Shown one piece after another: positions 30,627 through 39,650 of a stretch of 64,000 nt of DNA. Below the pieces are notes generated by a model. The model did no database searches and had not been told where the DNA came from. It worked only from the letters and a program-made list of their open reading frames with translations. Each line of letters begins with the position of its first letter. Within the stretch, counting starts at the first letter, position 1. The DNA comes from an uncultured bacterium. Its GTDB lineage: Bacteria; Oederibacteriota; PGYV01; Palsa-1178. The stretch spans positions 62,001 to 126,000 of the forward strand of contig CALAOR010000077.1 in the NCBI GenBank assembly GCA_937889595.1, written 5' to 3'. Position numbers and translations under genes: made by a program.

Positions 30627-33140
30627 TTAAGCCTGCATATTAATTCTGCCCAAATTTACATATCCGTCCGACGGCGCAGGTGCGTCCACGGGACCGTCTT
30701 TTTCCAGCTGAATATTGAAATTTTTCATATTAAAATTCACGCTTTCCATTGACTTTAGGAAGTCATTTTTACCCCGCATGAGAACCTGTTTTGCTTTCTC
30801 ATTGTCTATAGTAACATTGCACTCGACTTCTTTTTTATAAACGGTCATCGATATTTTTACATTTCCCATGTTCGACGTATTCAGCATGAAAACAAAATTA
30901 ATCGGCATCGATTTTTCATAGTTTTCCTTTAATGAACCTTTCCTGTACCATACCTGCAGCTCGCCATTAAAGAACTTATTATTGAGAAATACCGGGATCT
31001 GGGTATACAGCGCCTCATAAGACACTGGTTTCTGGTTAATAAATTGCAGGGCGTTCATGTTTGTCAGTATATCGGTTGCTTTTTCCCTGACATTATCCAG
31101 CTCGGATTTCTGCTGGGAATTAAGTTTTGATGCAGCGGATGACCCTATCTCATTTGCCAGGGTTATCAACTGGGCTTTTAACGTCTCCTTTGAAGCCGTT
31201 ACAATCTGAATGGCTGCCGCATCAGCCTGTAATGCCATTTCCTTCAGCTTATTTTCAGTGTTCAGCCCGGATTTGTCGATAAAATTAAGCAATTGATCCT
31301 GCATTATCTGCGGTTTCAGGTTGGAATCGGACGGAATTATGGATATTTTCTGCATCAGATCCCTGACATTGGCCGTCAGGTCATTAATGCGATTGACAAA
31401 AGCATTAGTTAGCCTGTCCGGTGAAGCTGTGTTTTTTACCGCATCAAACCTGTCAAATGCAAGCGTTAAAGCTTCCATGTTCTGGTTTAATTTCATATCA
31501 TTCTTGAAGTACTTACCCATAATGTCTATGAAACCGTCGTTCCCGGTTGATATATTCCTTGATTTCAAAAAGGCGATTGATTCTATGGTTGACTCCATGT
31601 CTATAACGGGATTTACCTGTACCGGGATCGACAAATATTTTGCTTCATTAACCGGTGCTGACGCATTTAAAACCGGTATATTTTCAAGACCCTGGGCAAA
31701 TTGTTTTACAACAGCCTGAAAAGACAAGAATTCCTTTGGCGCCACATTAAGTTCTTCCGGATTGGACGCAAGTTTGAGATTATTAACAATATTTTTAACC
31801 TGCCCGTATACGCTGTTTAATTGTGACTTATATACGCTGATTTCCTGCGCCAAAGCCGCTGATTTATCAACAGCAACTTCAAAGGAATTATTCAGCGCTG
31901 TTACGCTATTATTTATCTTGGAAATTTGTGATGCAATATCTTTTATGTTCTGCTCCATATTAATTCCGCCCGGGGATGTAACGCTTTTGAGGAGTAAAGA
32001 AGTGTTTTCGCGGAGCGCTTGAAGTATCGGTTTGAAATCGGCGTTTAAAACATTCATAAGGTCCGGTTTAGCAATTACGGCAGCCATTGTCCGGCCGGCA
32101 GGATTTAAGCCGAGAAGTTTGTCATTAAATGAATTCAACATGTTATTTGATTGCTGCATTAAAGCCGCCCGCCCGGTGTCCCCGGATGCTGCGGCCGTTT
32201 TAACCATTTCACTTAAATTATTAAATTGTATTTCAAGGGAATTGCCGGCGGCGCGATTTATAACAACCGATCCCGATCCGGTAGAAGCAGGCTGTAATAG
32301 ATTCGCGTTATTTATAAGATCTTCCGCCTCGGCCGTAGTTACAGAACCGTCCCTTAGCGCGGATATAGCCATGTTTTTTACCAGATTGGGCGGCGGGTTA
32401 TTGATGGTAAGTGTCACTATCCCGTTCTTTTCAGTAATGCTTATTTCAGAGCTTCCCTGGATTACAGCAGCTATCGTATTTATGATATTATTGATTTTTT
32501 CATTTGCGTTGAGCGCCGTAATTGACTGGGCCAAGTGTGCCGCGTCATCTTCAGCGCTTATTACCTGATTAAGCTGCGTATTTAGCTTCAACATATTTTC
32601 CAGAACTATTTCTTTTGCCGCCTGCGGCGTCTGGACATTGAACGCCCTGACATCTATACCCTTATTATCCATATATCTGCCCAACGCGCTGTTTACTTCA
32701 ACAATATTCTCAGCGGTGACCGCCAGATGATAATCCGCAAGTTTTTGCGCTATAAATATATTTTGTTCATTTACCGGAACTTTTATGTTGTTTAGCATGG
32801 ATATGATCTGCGGGACTGTAATTGTCCGGGAGTCCGGCATTTCCGCGCCGCGGCCAAGGTCAAGGTTGGGCGGCACTAATTTCATGAATACCTGGTCATT
32901 GACCTTTGACACCTGGACATTTATAATATCACCCGGGTTAATCAGCATGTCTGTCGGAAGTTCCGATATGATATTGAACCCGCGGAAGTTAATTATGGCT
33001 TTATTCTCGCCCTGCAATATTTCGAGCACCCTGCCCCTTAAAGTGTCGCCAGGCTTGATAGTTGCAAGAAAATCCTGTATGTTCTTATCCTGCGAAAGCA
33101 GAAGTTGTAAAAGGCTTCCGTTTACTCCATTAATCGCCAT
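30627..33140 (-). CDS. Second FliK-like flagellar hook-length domain protein (YlqG type)
   Basis: An 837-residue protein. The N-terminal ~120 residues hold a compact beta-rich segment (KPGDTLRGRVLEILQGENKAIINFRGF, NPGDIINVQVSKVN). The long middle is Asn/Ala/Ser-rich and helical. The C-terminal ~110 residues match the FliK C-domain: GELQVWYRKG, NFVFMLNTSNMGNVKISMTVYKKEVECNVTI. It is distinct from the FliK of the hook operon at 53019-55280. Adjacency to an FlhB C-domain gene parallels Bacillus ylqG-ylqH. Role in substrate switching is inferred. A 133-nt untranslated stretch precedes it. Confidence 0.75.
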   Translation of the reverse strand: MAINGVNGSLLQLLLSQDKNIQDFLATIKPGDTLRGRVLEILQGENKAIINFRGFNIISELPTDMLINPGDIINVQVSKVNDQVFMKLVPPNLDLGRGAEMPDSRTITVPQIISMLNNIKVPVNEQNIFIAQKLADYHLAVTAENIVEVNSALGRYMDNKGIDVRAFNVQTPQAAKEIVLENMLKLNTQLNQVISAEDDAAHLAQSITALNANEKINNIINTIAAVIQGSSEISITEKNGIVTLTINNPPPNLVKNMAISALRDGSVTTAEAEDLINNANLLQPASTGSGSVVINRAAGNSLEIQFNNLSEMVKTAAASGDTGRAALMQQSNNMLNSFNDKLLGLNPAGRTMAAVIAKPDLMNVLNADFKPILQALRENTSLLLKSVTSPGGINMEQNIKDIASQISKINNSVTALNNSFEVAVDKSAALAQEISVYKSQLNSVYGQVKNIVNNLKLASNPEELNVAPKEFLSFQAVVKQFAQGLENIPVLNASAPVNEAKYLSIPVQVNPVIDMESTIESIAFLKSRNISTGNDGFIDIMGKYFKNDMKLNQNMEALTLAFDRFDAVKNTASPDRLTNAFVNRINDLTANVRDLMQKISIIPSDSNLKPQIMQDQLLNFIDKSGLNTENKLKEMALQADAAAIQIVTASKETLKAQLITLANEIGSSAASKLNSQQKSELDNVREKATDILTNMNALQFINQKPVSYEALYTQIPVFLNNKFFNGELQVWYRKGSLKENYEKSMPINFVFMLNTSNMGNVKISMTVYKKEVECNVTIDNEKAKQVLMRGKNDFLKSMESVNFNMKNFNIQLEKDGPVDAPAPSDGYVNLGRINMQA

Positions 33141-33274
33141 TTATGTACCTCACTTAAGTATATTACCGGCTCTTTATCATGCATTATTCAGTTCCAGTAC
33201 CGGTTATAATCAATATATCGGAAAATACCCGGATTTCTTTAGTATAAAATCTTATAAATTCATCATTATTGCGG

Positions 33275-33856
33275 TTATTTTTTTATATTTCTTACAAGTT
33301 CAATTTCACCCCTGGTTAATCCCGTGACTTTTGCTATCTCTTCCACCGACAGCCCGTTTTTAATCAGGCCGTTAATATGCTGGTACTTGTCCTTCGCAGG
33401 CGCTTTTGCTTCCGGGCCCGTACCTTCTGTTTCTTCCATGCCTGTAATTATCATCCTGGAAATGCCCTGTTGTTCTTTAACACCTCCAGTTTCCTCAAAT
33501 GGCAGCGTCATCAGTTTTTGTCCGGCAGGTTCATTGATCGCGCCCTTATATTCAGCCTGGCGCTTTAACTGGTTTCTTTCCATTAAATACTTTATCTCGC
33601 TTATTCTGACATCCGCAGCTTTAATTATCTGCTCTGTTTCGGCTTTCTTTTCTTCCATACCCGCTATGCTGGTCCTTGCGACAGAGTTCAATTCATCTAT
33701 CAACGTTTTTAAGTTTTGCTGGAACTCAATTAAATCCAGGTCTTCAAGGTCTGAAAAAAGCTTTTCGCTGCGGCTGGTGACCTTCCTGTTTTTATAAACC
33801 AGATATACTGCCGCAACCACCAGCATTAAATTCAAAACCACAAGTAATGTTGTCAT
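33275..33856 (-). CDS. Membrane-anchored protein with C-terminal HTH-like segment (DUF2802/DUF6115 style)
   Basis: A 193-residue protein with one N-terminal membrane helix (about 2-20), a coiled-coil region (about 28-100) and a C-terminal resolvase-type helix-turn-helix segment (INGLIKNGLSVEEIAKVTGLTRGEIELVRNI). The architecture matches small proteins found in flagellar operons between fapA and hook genes in Clostridia, Deltaproteobacteria and others (DUF2802/DUF6115-type). No function is established that I can state. It is 10 nt downstream of the next small gene in the operon. Confidence 0.7.
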   Translation of the reverse strand: MTTLLVVLNLMLVVAAVYLVYKNRKVTSRSEKLFSDLEDLDLIEFQQNLKTLIDELNSVARTSIAGMEEKKAETEQIIKAADVRISEIKYLMERNQLKRQAEYKGAINEPAGQKLMTLPFEETGGVKEQQGISRMIITGMEETEGTGPEAKAPAKDKYQHINGLIKNGLSVEEIAKVTGLTRGEIELVRNIKK

Positions 33857-33866
33857 ACTTTATCCT

Positions 33867-34190
33867 TTACACTTTGATGTCAATTATATTTCCGGTCGGA
33901 ACTGACGGGAGTTTGCTGATTTCGTTGTCTGAAAGAGGGTTAAACGGCTCCGTGTCCGTATCCTTGGCATTTTTTTTTAGGTTCCGGCCGCGTTTTTCTT
34001 TCTCTTCTATTGATCTGGAGCCCGGCTCATGTTGAGTCTGCTGGGTTTGCGTAAGGCTTAACTGAGCCTGATTTTCCAGCCGCATGGCGTTCTGGGATTG
34101 CGCCACCTGTCCCTGATGCTGGTTAACCTGCTGGATGCGATCTGCGATATTTGCGGCGCTTAAAATAACCTGTACATCATGCAGACTCAT
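33867..34190 (-). CDS. Hypothetical Gln-rich small protein in flagellar operon
   Basis: A 107-residue protein I do not recognise. Residues about 10-55 are Gln-rich and helical (ADRIQQVNQHQGQVAQSQNAM, cut here), then a basic stretch, and a conserved-looking end IIDIKV. No signal peptide or membrane helix. Small proteins with this layout (N-terminal amphipathic Q-rich helix, C-terminal IDI(K/R)(V/A)) occur next to fapA and DUF2802-type genes in other flagellar operons. It lies between fapA and 33275-33856. Confidence 0.6.
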   Translation of the reverse strand: MSLHDVQVILSAANIADRIQQVNQHQGQVAQSQNAMRLENQAQLSLTQTQQTQHEPGSRSIEEKEKRGRNLKKNAKDTDTEPFNPLSDNEISKLPSVPTGNIIDIKV

Positions 34191-34224
34191 ATTGCGCCGG
34201 CTCCTTTAAGTGATATTATGGGAA

Positions 34225-35874
34225 CTATCCGGAGAAAGGTAGAACCTGAATTTCGCCGTTTTTATCCACGAATGTGCAGTACTTTAATTCGTCCGTTATG
34301 GTCCTCTGGACTTTATTGATTATTATCTTGACGCCCGTATAAACTATGCCCATACAATTAACCTTGCCTCTTTTTGTTGTCTGCATTTCTTTTGCCTTGC
34401 CATCAAGTTTGTTTTTAATCTCTTCCCACTTTTTCTGTTCGGTCATCAGCTTAAACTGCGTTCTTGTGAGTTTTGCCATCAAATCACGTTTATCTTCAGG
34501 AAGTTGACCGCCCATCTTAGCGCTTAAGTCCTTAAGGAATATAATGCCCTTTTTGGTTTTATCCAGCTGTTCCTCGATATTTTTAAGCTCGGCAACGGCT
34601 TTGGTCATCTCTTCCCTCATCCTCGGTGTTTCACCGATGGATATTTCAGTCGGGGTTGCCATTTTTGCCCCGATTTCCTTGGCTGAGACTTCATGCGCGG
34701 CCGCGATGGTCCCGCCTACGAGAAGGCCCTTTGCTCCCATTACAATTATTTTATCGCCGGATATGAGCGTAGAATGCATCGCGGCTTCGTTTACTAGTAT
34801 GGATTTTTCCGTTTCAATATTGGAATTTCTTATGTATTTGGCCGAAACTTCGCCGCCCGCCACGACTTTTGATTTTACTATGCCGCCTTTTACCGTCAGT
34901 TTTCCGCCGCAGATGATGGTCGCAGAATCAGCCACATCGTCGATCATCACGTCTTCGCCGGCTTTTATGGTGAATTCCCCCACGCTTCCGTGAACTATTA
35001 CGCTTCCTACAAAATCTATATTTCCCACTTTTAGATTGACGTCGCCCTGTATTTCATAGATCTCAAGGACTTCAATTTTATTATTCTTAAAAACCACCTG
35101 CCCGTCATTTGCCGCTACATACAGCTCCGGATTTCCCACCGCAGGTTCAACGCCTTTTCCAAAAATAAACTTCACATCATTTCCCGGCTGGGCCTTTAAC
35201 TCTTTTCCCGTTACAGTCATACCGTTAATCCCGTTTGTCGGGGAGTTCTTTCTCGCAAGCGCTTCGCCTTTCTTTACATTTTGAATTGATTTTACGTTCT
35301 TGTAATCCATAGCCACTTCCACATCAACAGGCGCTCCTTCTTCCTTGCCTTCCGTACTGAACAGGAGTTCAAGTTTCGCGTCTTCACCGTTGACCATGGC
35401 AATTCCGTCAGCGACTATGTCTTCAATGGATTCCAGGAGAATAGTCGGGTCGTTTTTTGCTTCATGTGATTTTTTAACCAGTGCCGCAATTACATTTTCC
35501 TTTATCCCAAATACTATGCCGTTTACCGTCATGGCGTTTTTCGCGTCTTCGATGGATATTTCCCTGCCGCCGCCCTGCGGGGGCACGACCGTAAGCATAG
35601 CTGACATTTCTTCAGGGTTAACTTTCACAAAAACCTGTCCGTCTTTAGAATTAATTATTTCATGAACGATCAGGACCTGTTTACCCGAAGCTTCCCTGAC
35701 GGACCGCTCGACAGCTTTCCAGTCTATATCCTTATTTTTATATACATCCTTGGCCAACTCCGATTTAACAATCGGAAGTTCGACACGCAATCCCTTGCCT
35801 TTTGGAGGAAAAATCGTTAAATACAGCCCATCGTCTTCCGTACTTATTGTGGGATAACCATCCATATCAACCAT
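34225..35874 (-). CDS. fapA: FapA/DUF342 family polymer-forming protein
   Basis: A 549-residue protein from the ATG at 35874, which sits 4 nt after the fliA stop with GGAGAGG inside the fliA end as ribosome-binding site; an ATG seven codons upstream is weaker. The central beta-helix region shows repeated short strands (VKVGNIDFVGSVIVHGSVGEFTIKAGEDVMIDD; MHSTLISGDKIIVMGAKGLLVGGTIAAA, both abbreviated), as in FapA/DUF342. The N-terminal half holds the FapA domain with ARKNSPTNGINGMTVTG. The C-terminal part is a coiled coil. In Vibrio FapA regulates glucose-dependent flagellar placement; elsewhere it is often next to fliA. Confidence 0.85.
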   Translation of the reverse strand: MVDMDGYPTISTEDDGLYLTIFPPKGKGLRVELPIVKSELAKDVYKNKDIDWKAVERSVREASGKQVLIVHEIINSKDGQVFVKVNPEEMSAMLTVVPPQGGGREISIEDAKNAMTVNGIVFGIKENVIAALVKKSHEAKNDPTILLESIEDIVADGIAMVNGEDAKLELLFSTEGKEEGAPVDVEVAMDYKNVKSIQNVKKGEALARKNSPTNGINGMTVTGKELKAQPGNDVKFIFGKGVEPAVGNPELYVAANDGQVVFKNNKIEVLEIYEIQGDVNLKVGNIDFVGSVIVHGSVGEFTIKAGEDVMIDDVADSATIICGGKLTVKGGIVKSKVVAGGEVSAKYIRNSNIETEKSILVNEAAMHSTLISGDKIIVMGAKGLLVGGTIAAAHEVSAKEIGAKMATPTEISIGETPRMREEMTKAVAELKNIEEQLDKTKKGIIFLKDLSAKMGGQLPEDKRDLMAKLTRTQFKLMTEQKKWEEIKNKLDGKAKEMQTTKRGKVNCMGIVYTGVKIIINKVQRTITDELKYCTFVDKNGEIQVLPFSG

Positions 35875-35878
35875 TGCT

Positions 35879-36649
35879 TCACCTCTCCATTTCAAGTTTT
35901 CTGAACCCGCTTCTTAACCGCAGTATCAGTTTTGTATGTATCTGGCATGCCCGTGATTCAGAAATATTCAGAGCTAACCCGATTTCCTTCAAAGTTAAAC
36001 CATCCCAGTAATACATTTCCAAAAGGACGCGTTCATTGCGTTCCAGTTTTTCAATTATTGCGGCAAGCTGTGCTGCGGCATCTTTTTTTTCAAATTCAAG
36101 TAATGCCACACCGCTTTCACCGATAATATCCTCAAAGTAATATTTTTCCCCGTCACTGCTGAGTATTTCACTGTTTAAAGAGGTCAACGAAATACCCTTC
36201 ATTTTGTCCAATATATCATAAAACTCCTCTTTTGTCATCCTCAAATCTTTCATAATTTCTTCATCCGTTGCAGGCCTTCCCAGAGCGGATTCCAGCGAAT
36301 TCATAGCAATTTCAACCTTTTTTACCGTTTCCCTGACGTTCTTAGGAAGGAGATCCTCCTTGCGCAGCGTATCGAGAACTGCCCCGCGTATCCGTTTTGT
36401 TGCAAAGGTTTCAAACTTGAAATTCTGCTCGGGTTCAAACCTGTCGATTGCCTCTATAAGCCCTATTATACCCTCAATATACAGGTCTTCCCTGTCATTA
36501 AAACGTACATGATCAGGCAGATGATAAACGATCCTGTCTGATAAATATTTAACAAGCGGTATATAGTTTTTTACAAGTATGTCCCTGGATTTTTCATCTT
36601 TTGTTTTCCTGTATTTCTTCCATACGTCGTCAATATTTATGTTGTCCAT
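35879..36649 (-). CDS. fliA: Flagellar sigma-28 factor FliA (FliA/WhiG family)
   Basis: A 256-residue alternative sigma factor for late flagellar and chemotaxis genes. Region 2: YIPLVKYLSDRI, DREDLYIEGIIGLIEAIDRFEP and FATKRIRGAVLDTLRKED. Region 3: GRPATDEEIMKDLRM. Region 4: LERNERVLLEMYYWDGLTLKEIGLALNISESRACQIHTK (quoted in part), the FliA/WhiG type. It is embedded in the operon downstream of flhG, pilZ and a membrane protein gene and is followed by fapA. I saw no anti-sigma FlgM that I could identify in the window. Confidence 0.95.
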   Translation of the reverse strand: MDNINIDDVWKKYRKTKDEKSRDILVKNYIPLVKYLSDRIVYHLPDHVRFNDREDLYIEGIIGLIEAIDRFEPEQNFKFETFATKRIRGAVLDTLRKEDLLPKNVRETVKKVEIAMNSLESALGRPATDEEIMKDLRMTKEEFYDILDKMKGISLTSLNSEILSSDGEKYYFEDIIGESGVALLEFEKKDAAAQLAAIIEKLERNERVLLEMYYWDGLTLKEIGLALNISESRACQIHTKLILRLRSGFRKLEMER

Positions 36650-36664
36650 ACCGGCTGCTTTCTG

Positions 36665-37039
36665 TCATTTATACAGGTCATCAAAAAGATTGTCATCCCT
36701 GCTTATTAAATCCAGTTTCTTGCCTTTCACGGCTTTTTCCGCGGTTTGAACACCCGGTTTTCCGGTTATATTTGCGGCAGCTTTGACTGACTTTACCTTT
36801 TCAAAATTATCCGGCTGAAAAGTGTATTCATCTTCCGCGATATGCTTTTTTGTCCCTGACAATATAAGTTTCATGGCATAGTATGCCGTGAAAAACACAA
36901 GGACACCGGTCACTACGGCCGAAAGGAAAATATCAAGTATTTCCTTCCTGACATTGATAAGCCCGCCGAGAAAAAAACCCAGCACCCCCGCAAGCAAAGC
37001 TATTTCAACTTCCATGTGTTCCCGGATATTTCGTGTCAT
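36665..37039 (-). CDS. Small membrane protein of unknown function in flagellar operon
   Basis: A 124-residue protein with two predicted membrane helices (about 10-27 and 35-58) joined by a short loop with RKE, and a cytoplasmic C-terminal tail rich in Lys and Asp ending DDLFDDLYK style acidic residues. I do not recognise the family. The start at 37039 overlaps the pilZ stop by 4 nt (ATGA); Met9 at 37015 is an alternative. Position between pilZ and fliA suggests flagellar or c-di-GMP related function, by context only. Confidence 0.6.
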   Translation of the reverse strand: MTRNIREHMEVEIALLAGVLGFFLGGLINVRKEILDIFLSAVVTGVLVFFTAYYAMKLILSGTKKHIAEDEYTFQPDNFEKVKSVKAAANITGKPGVQTAEKAVKGKKLDLISRDDNLFDDLYK

Positions 37040-37395
37040 TTTTTTTGTTTGACCTTTACGCCTTCCCTGGTTACATACTTTACAAGCTTATCGCGCTCGG
37101 ATTCGTCAATTTGGATGAATTTAACTATTATTTCGAACTGGTTTTCCGAAATTGTTTTATTACCTATTACTTCGCCCGCCATTTCAATCTTTCCCGTCGG
37201 GAGTTTTATGGTCAATTCCAGTGTTTTGCCTTTTTCCATGGGTTTTGGTATGTACATGGACATGCCGTTGCCGGAAATCGAGTCGGTAAATGTGGTGCTT
37301 GGGGACTGCGCCGTGCTTGCAAATTTGTCAATAATCAGCTTATATTCCACTTCAAGTCTTTTCCCGAGCCTTGCAAAATTTCTTCTTTGTGCCAT
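37036..37395 (-). CDS. PilZ domain protein
   Basis: A 119-residue single-domain protein with the PilZ fold. The first c-di-GMP motif RxxxR is intact (RNFAR, residues 5-9). The second motif reads SISGNGMSM where (D/N)xSxxG is usual, so the first position is Ser. PilZ proteins in flagellar operons (YcgR type) act as brakes on motor output; this one lacks a YcgR N-domain. Strands TLELTIKLPTGKIEMAGEVIGN fit the barrel. It lies downstream of flhG. Confidence 0.8.
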   Translation of the reverse strand: MAQRRNFARLGKRLEVEYKLIIDKFASTAQSPSTTFTDSISGNGMSMYIPKPMEKGKTLELTIKLPTGKIEMAGEVIGNKTISENQFEIIVKFIQIDESERDKLVKYVTREGVKVKQKK

Positions 37396-37446
37396 AAAGC
37401 CCCCTTTATAATGAATTACTTGCTCTACATAAATCCAGCAGATAAT

Positions 37447-38403
37447 TTACTGGAAGAAATCAAATATCCTTTTAAATACGCCTCGTTTTTGAACCGTTTC
37501 TTCGTCCATTACCGCATCTGACGGCTTTTGCATTCGCAGCGAAACTTTAGCGGCAATCTCTTTGATGCATTCAGACGCCTTTGATCCCGGGAACATCACA
37601 GTAAAGGGTTTTTGCGCCATTACACTTGTGAGCACGTTCTTATCCCTGTAAATAAAGCCGTATGATTCAACAAAAACATTCAAAAACCGCCTGGCCAGTA
37701 GTATGACCCGGGAAGTTATTTCCTTTGCTTCTTCCCTGCTGTTAACCATGTTGACGACAAGCTTCAGCGGCACGTTTGACTTGCTCTGTGAAGTAACCTT
37801 TATCAGTCCGTACGCATCCATGAGCGAAGTAGGCTCGGGAGTCGTGACAATGATGCCGTAGTCCGCCGCGTAAAGGAAGCTTAAGGTGTTTTTGCTTATA
37901 CCAGCTCCCGTATCCACCAAAAGCACGTCAACCATATCTTCCAATTCGGATATTTTTTCAATAAACGAGGCCCTCTGCTGATTGCTCAGATTAACCAGTT
38001 CCTTTACACCCGACCCACTCGCTATTACTTTTATCCCGAATTCAGTTTCGGTTATTATGTCTTTTATGTCTTTTTCCCCCCTTACAAGATGGACCAGATT
38101 ATATTTGGGGTTTATACCGAGGAGTATGTCCACATTCGCCAGGCCCAGATCCGCATCAAGTATCATCACCCTGTTGCCGAGTTTGGATAATTCAATGGCA
38201 ATATTAATGGTGAAATTCGACTTGCCGACGCCCCCTTTTCCGCTTGCGACAGCTATAACCTTGGTGGTCGGCCTTGATTCATGGTCCGGAAATTCCTCTT
38301 CAGAAGAATCCGGATCCTGCTCCGCATTGCCCGTATTTTCCGGAGCTTCACCTTCTGCTCTTTTGGCTTTTACAAGCTCCCTTAACCTCTCTGCCTGATC
38401 CAA
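37447..38403 (-). CDS. flhG: Flagellar number regulator FlhG (FleN/MinD-like ATPase)
   Basis: A 318-residue MinD/ParA-type ATPase controlling flagellar number with FlhF. The N-terminal segment (LRELVKAKR) precedes an acidic linker; the deviant Walker A motif ASGKGGVGKSNF is at about 53-64, the DADLGLANVDILLG switch follows and LLVDTGAGISKNTLSFL marks the second motif. The N-terminal helix with DQA-RLRELV resembles the DQAxxLR FlhF-activating motif. It overlaps the flhF end by 22 nt. Confidence 0.94.
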   Translation of the reverse strand: MDQAERLRELVKAKRAEGEAPENTGNAEQDPDSSEEEFPDHESRPTTKVIAVASGKGGVGKSNFTINIAIELSKLGNRVMILDADLGLANVDILLGINPKYNLVHLVRGEKDIKDIITETEFGIKVIASGSGVKELVNLSNQQRASFIEKISELEDMVDVLLVDTGAGISKNTLSFLYAADYGIIVTTPEPTSLMDAYGLIKVTSQSKSNVPLKLVVNMVNSREEAKEITSRVILLARRFLNVFVESYGFIYRDKNVLTSVMAQKPFTVMFPGSKASECIKEIAAKVSLRMQKPSDAVMDEETVQKRGVFKRIFDFFQ

Positions 38404-39650
38404 TTTTCAAAATCTCCTTTTATTATTAATCTTGAAATCACCTTGGGGTCCGCAATTTCAAGGTCGTCGGGAACATTCTGCCCTATTGTAAGGAAGGAAA
38501 TCGGAATGCCACCCGACCCTACGGATAAATTCAGCAGCATGCCGTAGTTTTTTGTCTCGTCAAGTTTTGTAAATAACATGCGGTGTATGGGGACGAGCCC
38601 AAAATTATTAATAGTGCTCAGCGCGTCGTAATACTTCATTACTGATGAAATAACGATATGAGTTTCTATCGGCGACTGAACCTCTAAAAACTCCTTAAGC
38701 TCGGCCAAGTGCTGCCTGTTCCTGGGGCTTCTTCCCGCAGTATCAAAAAAGATCAGGTCCTTATCAATATGCTTGTTTATTACTTTTTTAAAATCATCAG
38801 GCGTTAGCACCACTTCAACCGGTATGCCCATTATTTCCCCGTACTTTTTAAGCTGCAGGTCGGCGGCGATCCTGTAAGTATCCGCCGTTACCATGACAAC
38901 GCTTTTACCTTCTATGAGCGCGTATTTGGCCGCCAACTTGGCTATTGTGGTTGTTTTCCCGACGCCGGTCGGCCCTATGAATGCTATAACCTTGGCTGTC
39001 CCGGGCGTTGTCTTTATAGGCCCCGATACCTGTACCATATTGGCGATATAGTCATACAGGTACTGTTCCATAAATACTTTATTATTGATCTGGACATCGG
39101 TCAACTGCGAGTTAATATTCTGCAATGTCCTGTATACCAGGCTTTCTTCGACCCCGTTTTCTATAAGAAGTTTCTGCACCCTGCCAATCCCGCTTTTTAA
39201 GGCAACTCCCGAAGGGGAGGCCGTACCTGACTCGCCGCGGGACGGCCTGTAATAACCGCTTAGGCTGACTTTCCCCTGTGATAATTCGCGGGCCAGATTT
39301 TCATTTTTCATGCTGATGTCTTCCACCCTGTTATAAACCGGCACCATGGGTTCAAGACGCGGGGCTATCTGAGGCTGCGGAGCCTGGGTGTTTTTTAAAG
39401 AATACTGGTTTTGAGGATACTGGGGAATTGACTGGGTGTTTCTTTCGTATGCAGGCTGCTTTAAGTTTGGGCGTTCCACGTTAATATCTATACCAGCGGT
39501 TACTTCGGTGGTTTCCCTTCCGAACAAACCGAAAATGCCGCCTTTTTTGTATTTTTTCGTATGAAGTATTACTGCTTCCGCGCCAAAGTCCTTTTTAACT
39601 CTGGACAGAGCCTCCTGAAGGGTGTCTGCTTCAAATTTTTTTATCCTCAT
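38382..39650 (-). CDS. flhF: Flagellar SRP-like GTPase FlhF
   Basis: A 422-residue signal-recognition-type GTPase that sets flagellar position. The B domain at the N-terminus (MRIKKFEADTLQEALSRVKKDFG) is typical, followed by a Pro/Gln-rich linker and the NG domain with the P-loop GPTGVGKTT at 226-234, the DTAGRSPRN motif and TKLDETKNYG. It overlaps flhA by 4 nt and flhG by 22 nt, so all three are likely translationally coupled. Confidence 0.96.
   Translation of the reverse strand: MRIKKFEADTLQEALSRVKKDFGAEAVILHTKKYKKGGIFGLFGRETTEVTAGIDINVERPNLKQPAYERNTQSIPQYPQNQYSLKNTQAPQPQIAPRLEPMVPVYNRVEDISMKNENLARELSQGKVSLSGYYRPSRGESGTASPSGVALKSGIGRVQKLLIENGVEESLVYRTLQNINSQLTDVQINNKVFMEQYLYDYIANMVQVSGPIKTTPGTAKVIAFIGPTGVGKTTTIAKLAAKYALIEGKSVVMVTADTYRIAADLQLKKYGEIMGIPVEVVLTPDDFKKVINKHIDKDLIFFDTAGRSPRNRQHLAELKEFLEVQSPIETHIVISSVMKYYDALSTINNFGLVPIHRMLFTKLDETKNYGMLLNLSVGSGGIPISFLTIGQNVPDDLEIADPKVISRLIIKGDFENWIRQRG

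Noticed and set aside
33141-33274. Promoter and riboswitch search in the 134-nt gap before the second FliK-like gene
   Set aside because: Only weak hexamers and a long-range ACCGG/CCGGT pairing were found, not enough for a feature.
36665-37039. FlgM anti-sigma identity for the small gene next to fliA
   Set aside because: It has two membrane helices and none of the FlgM C-terminal pattern.
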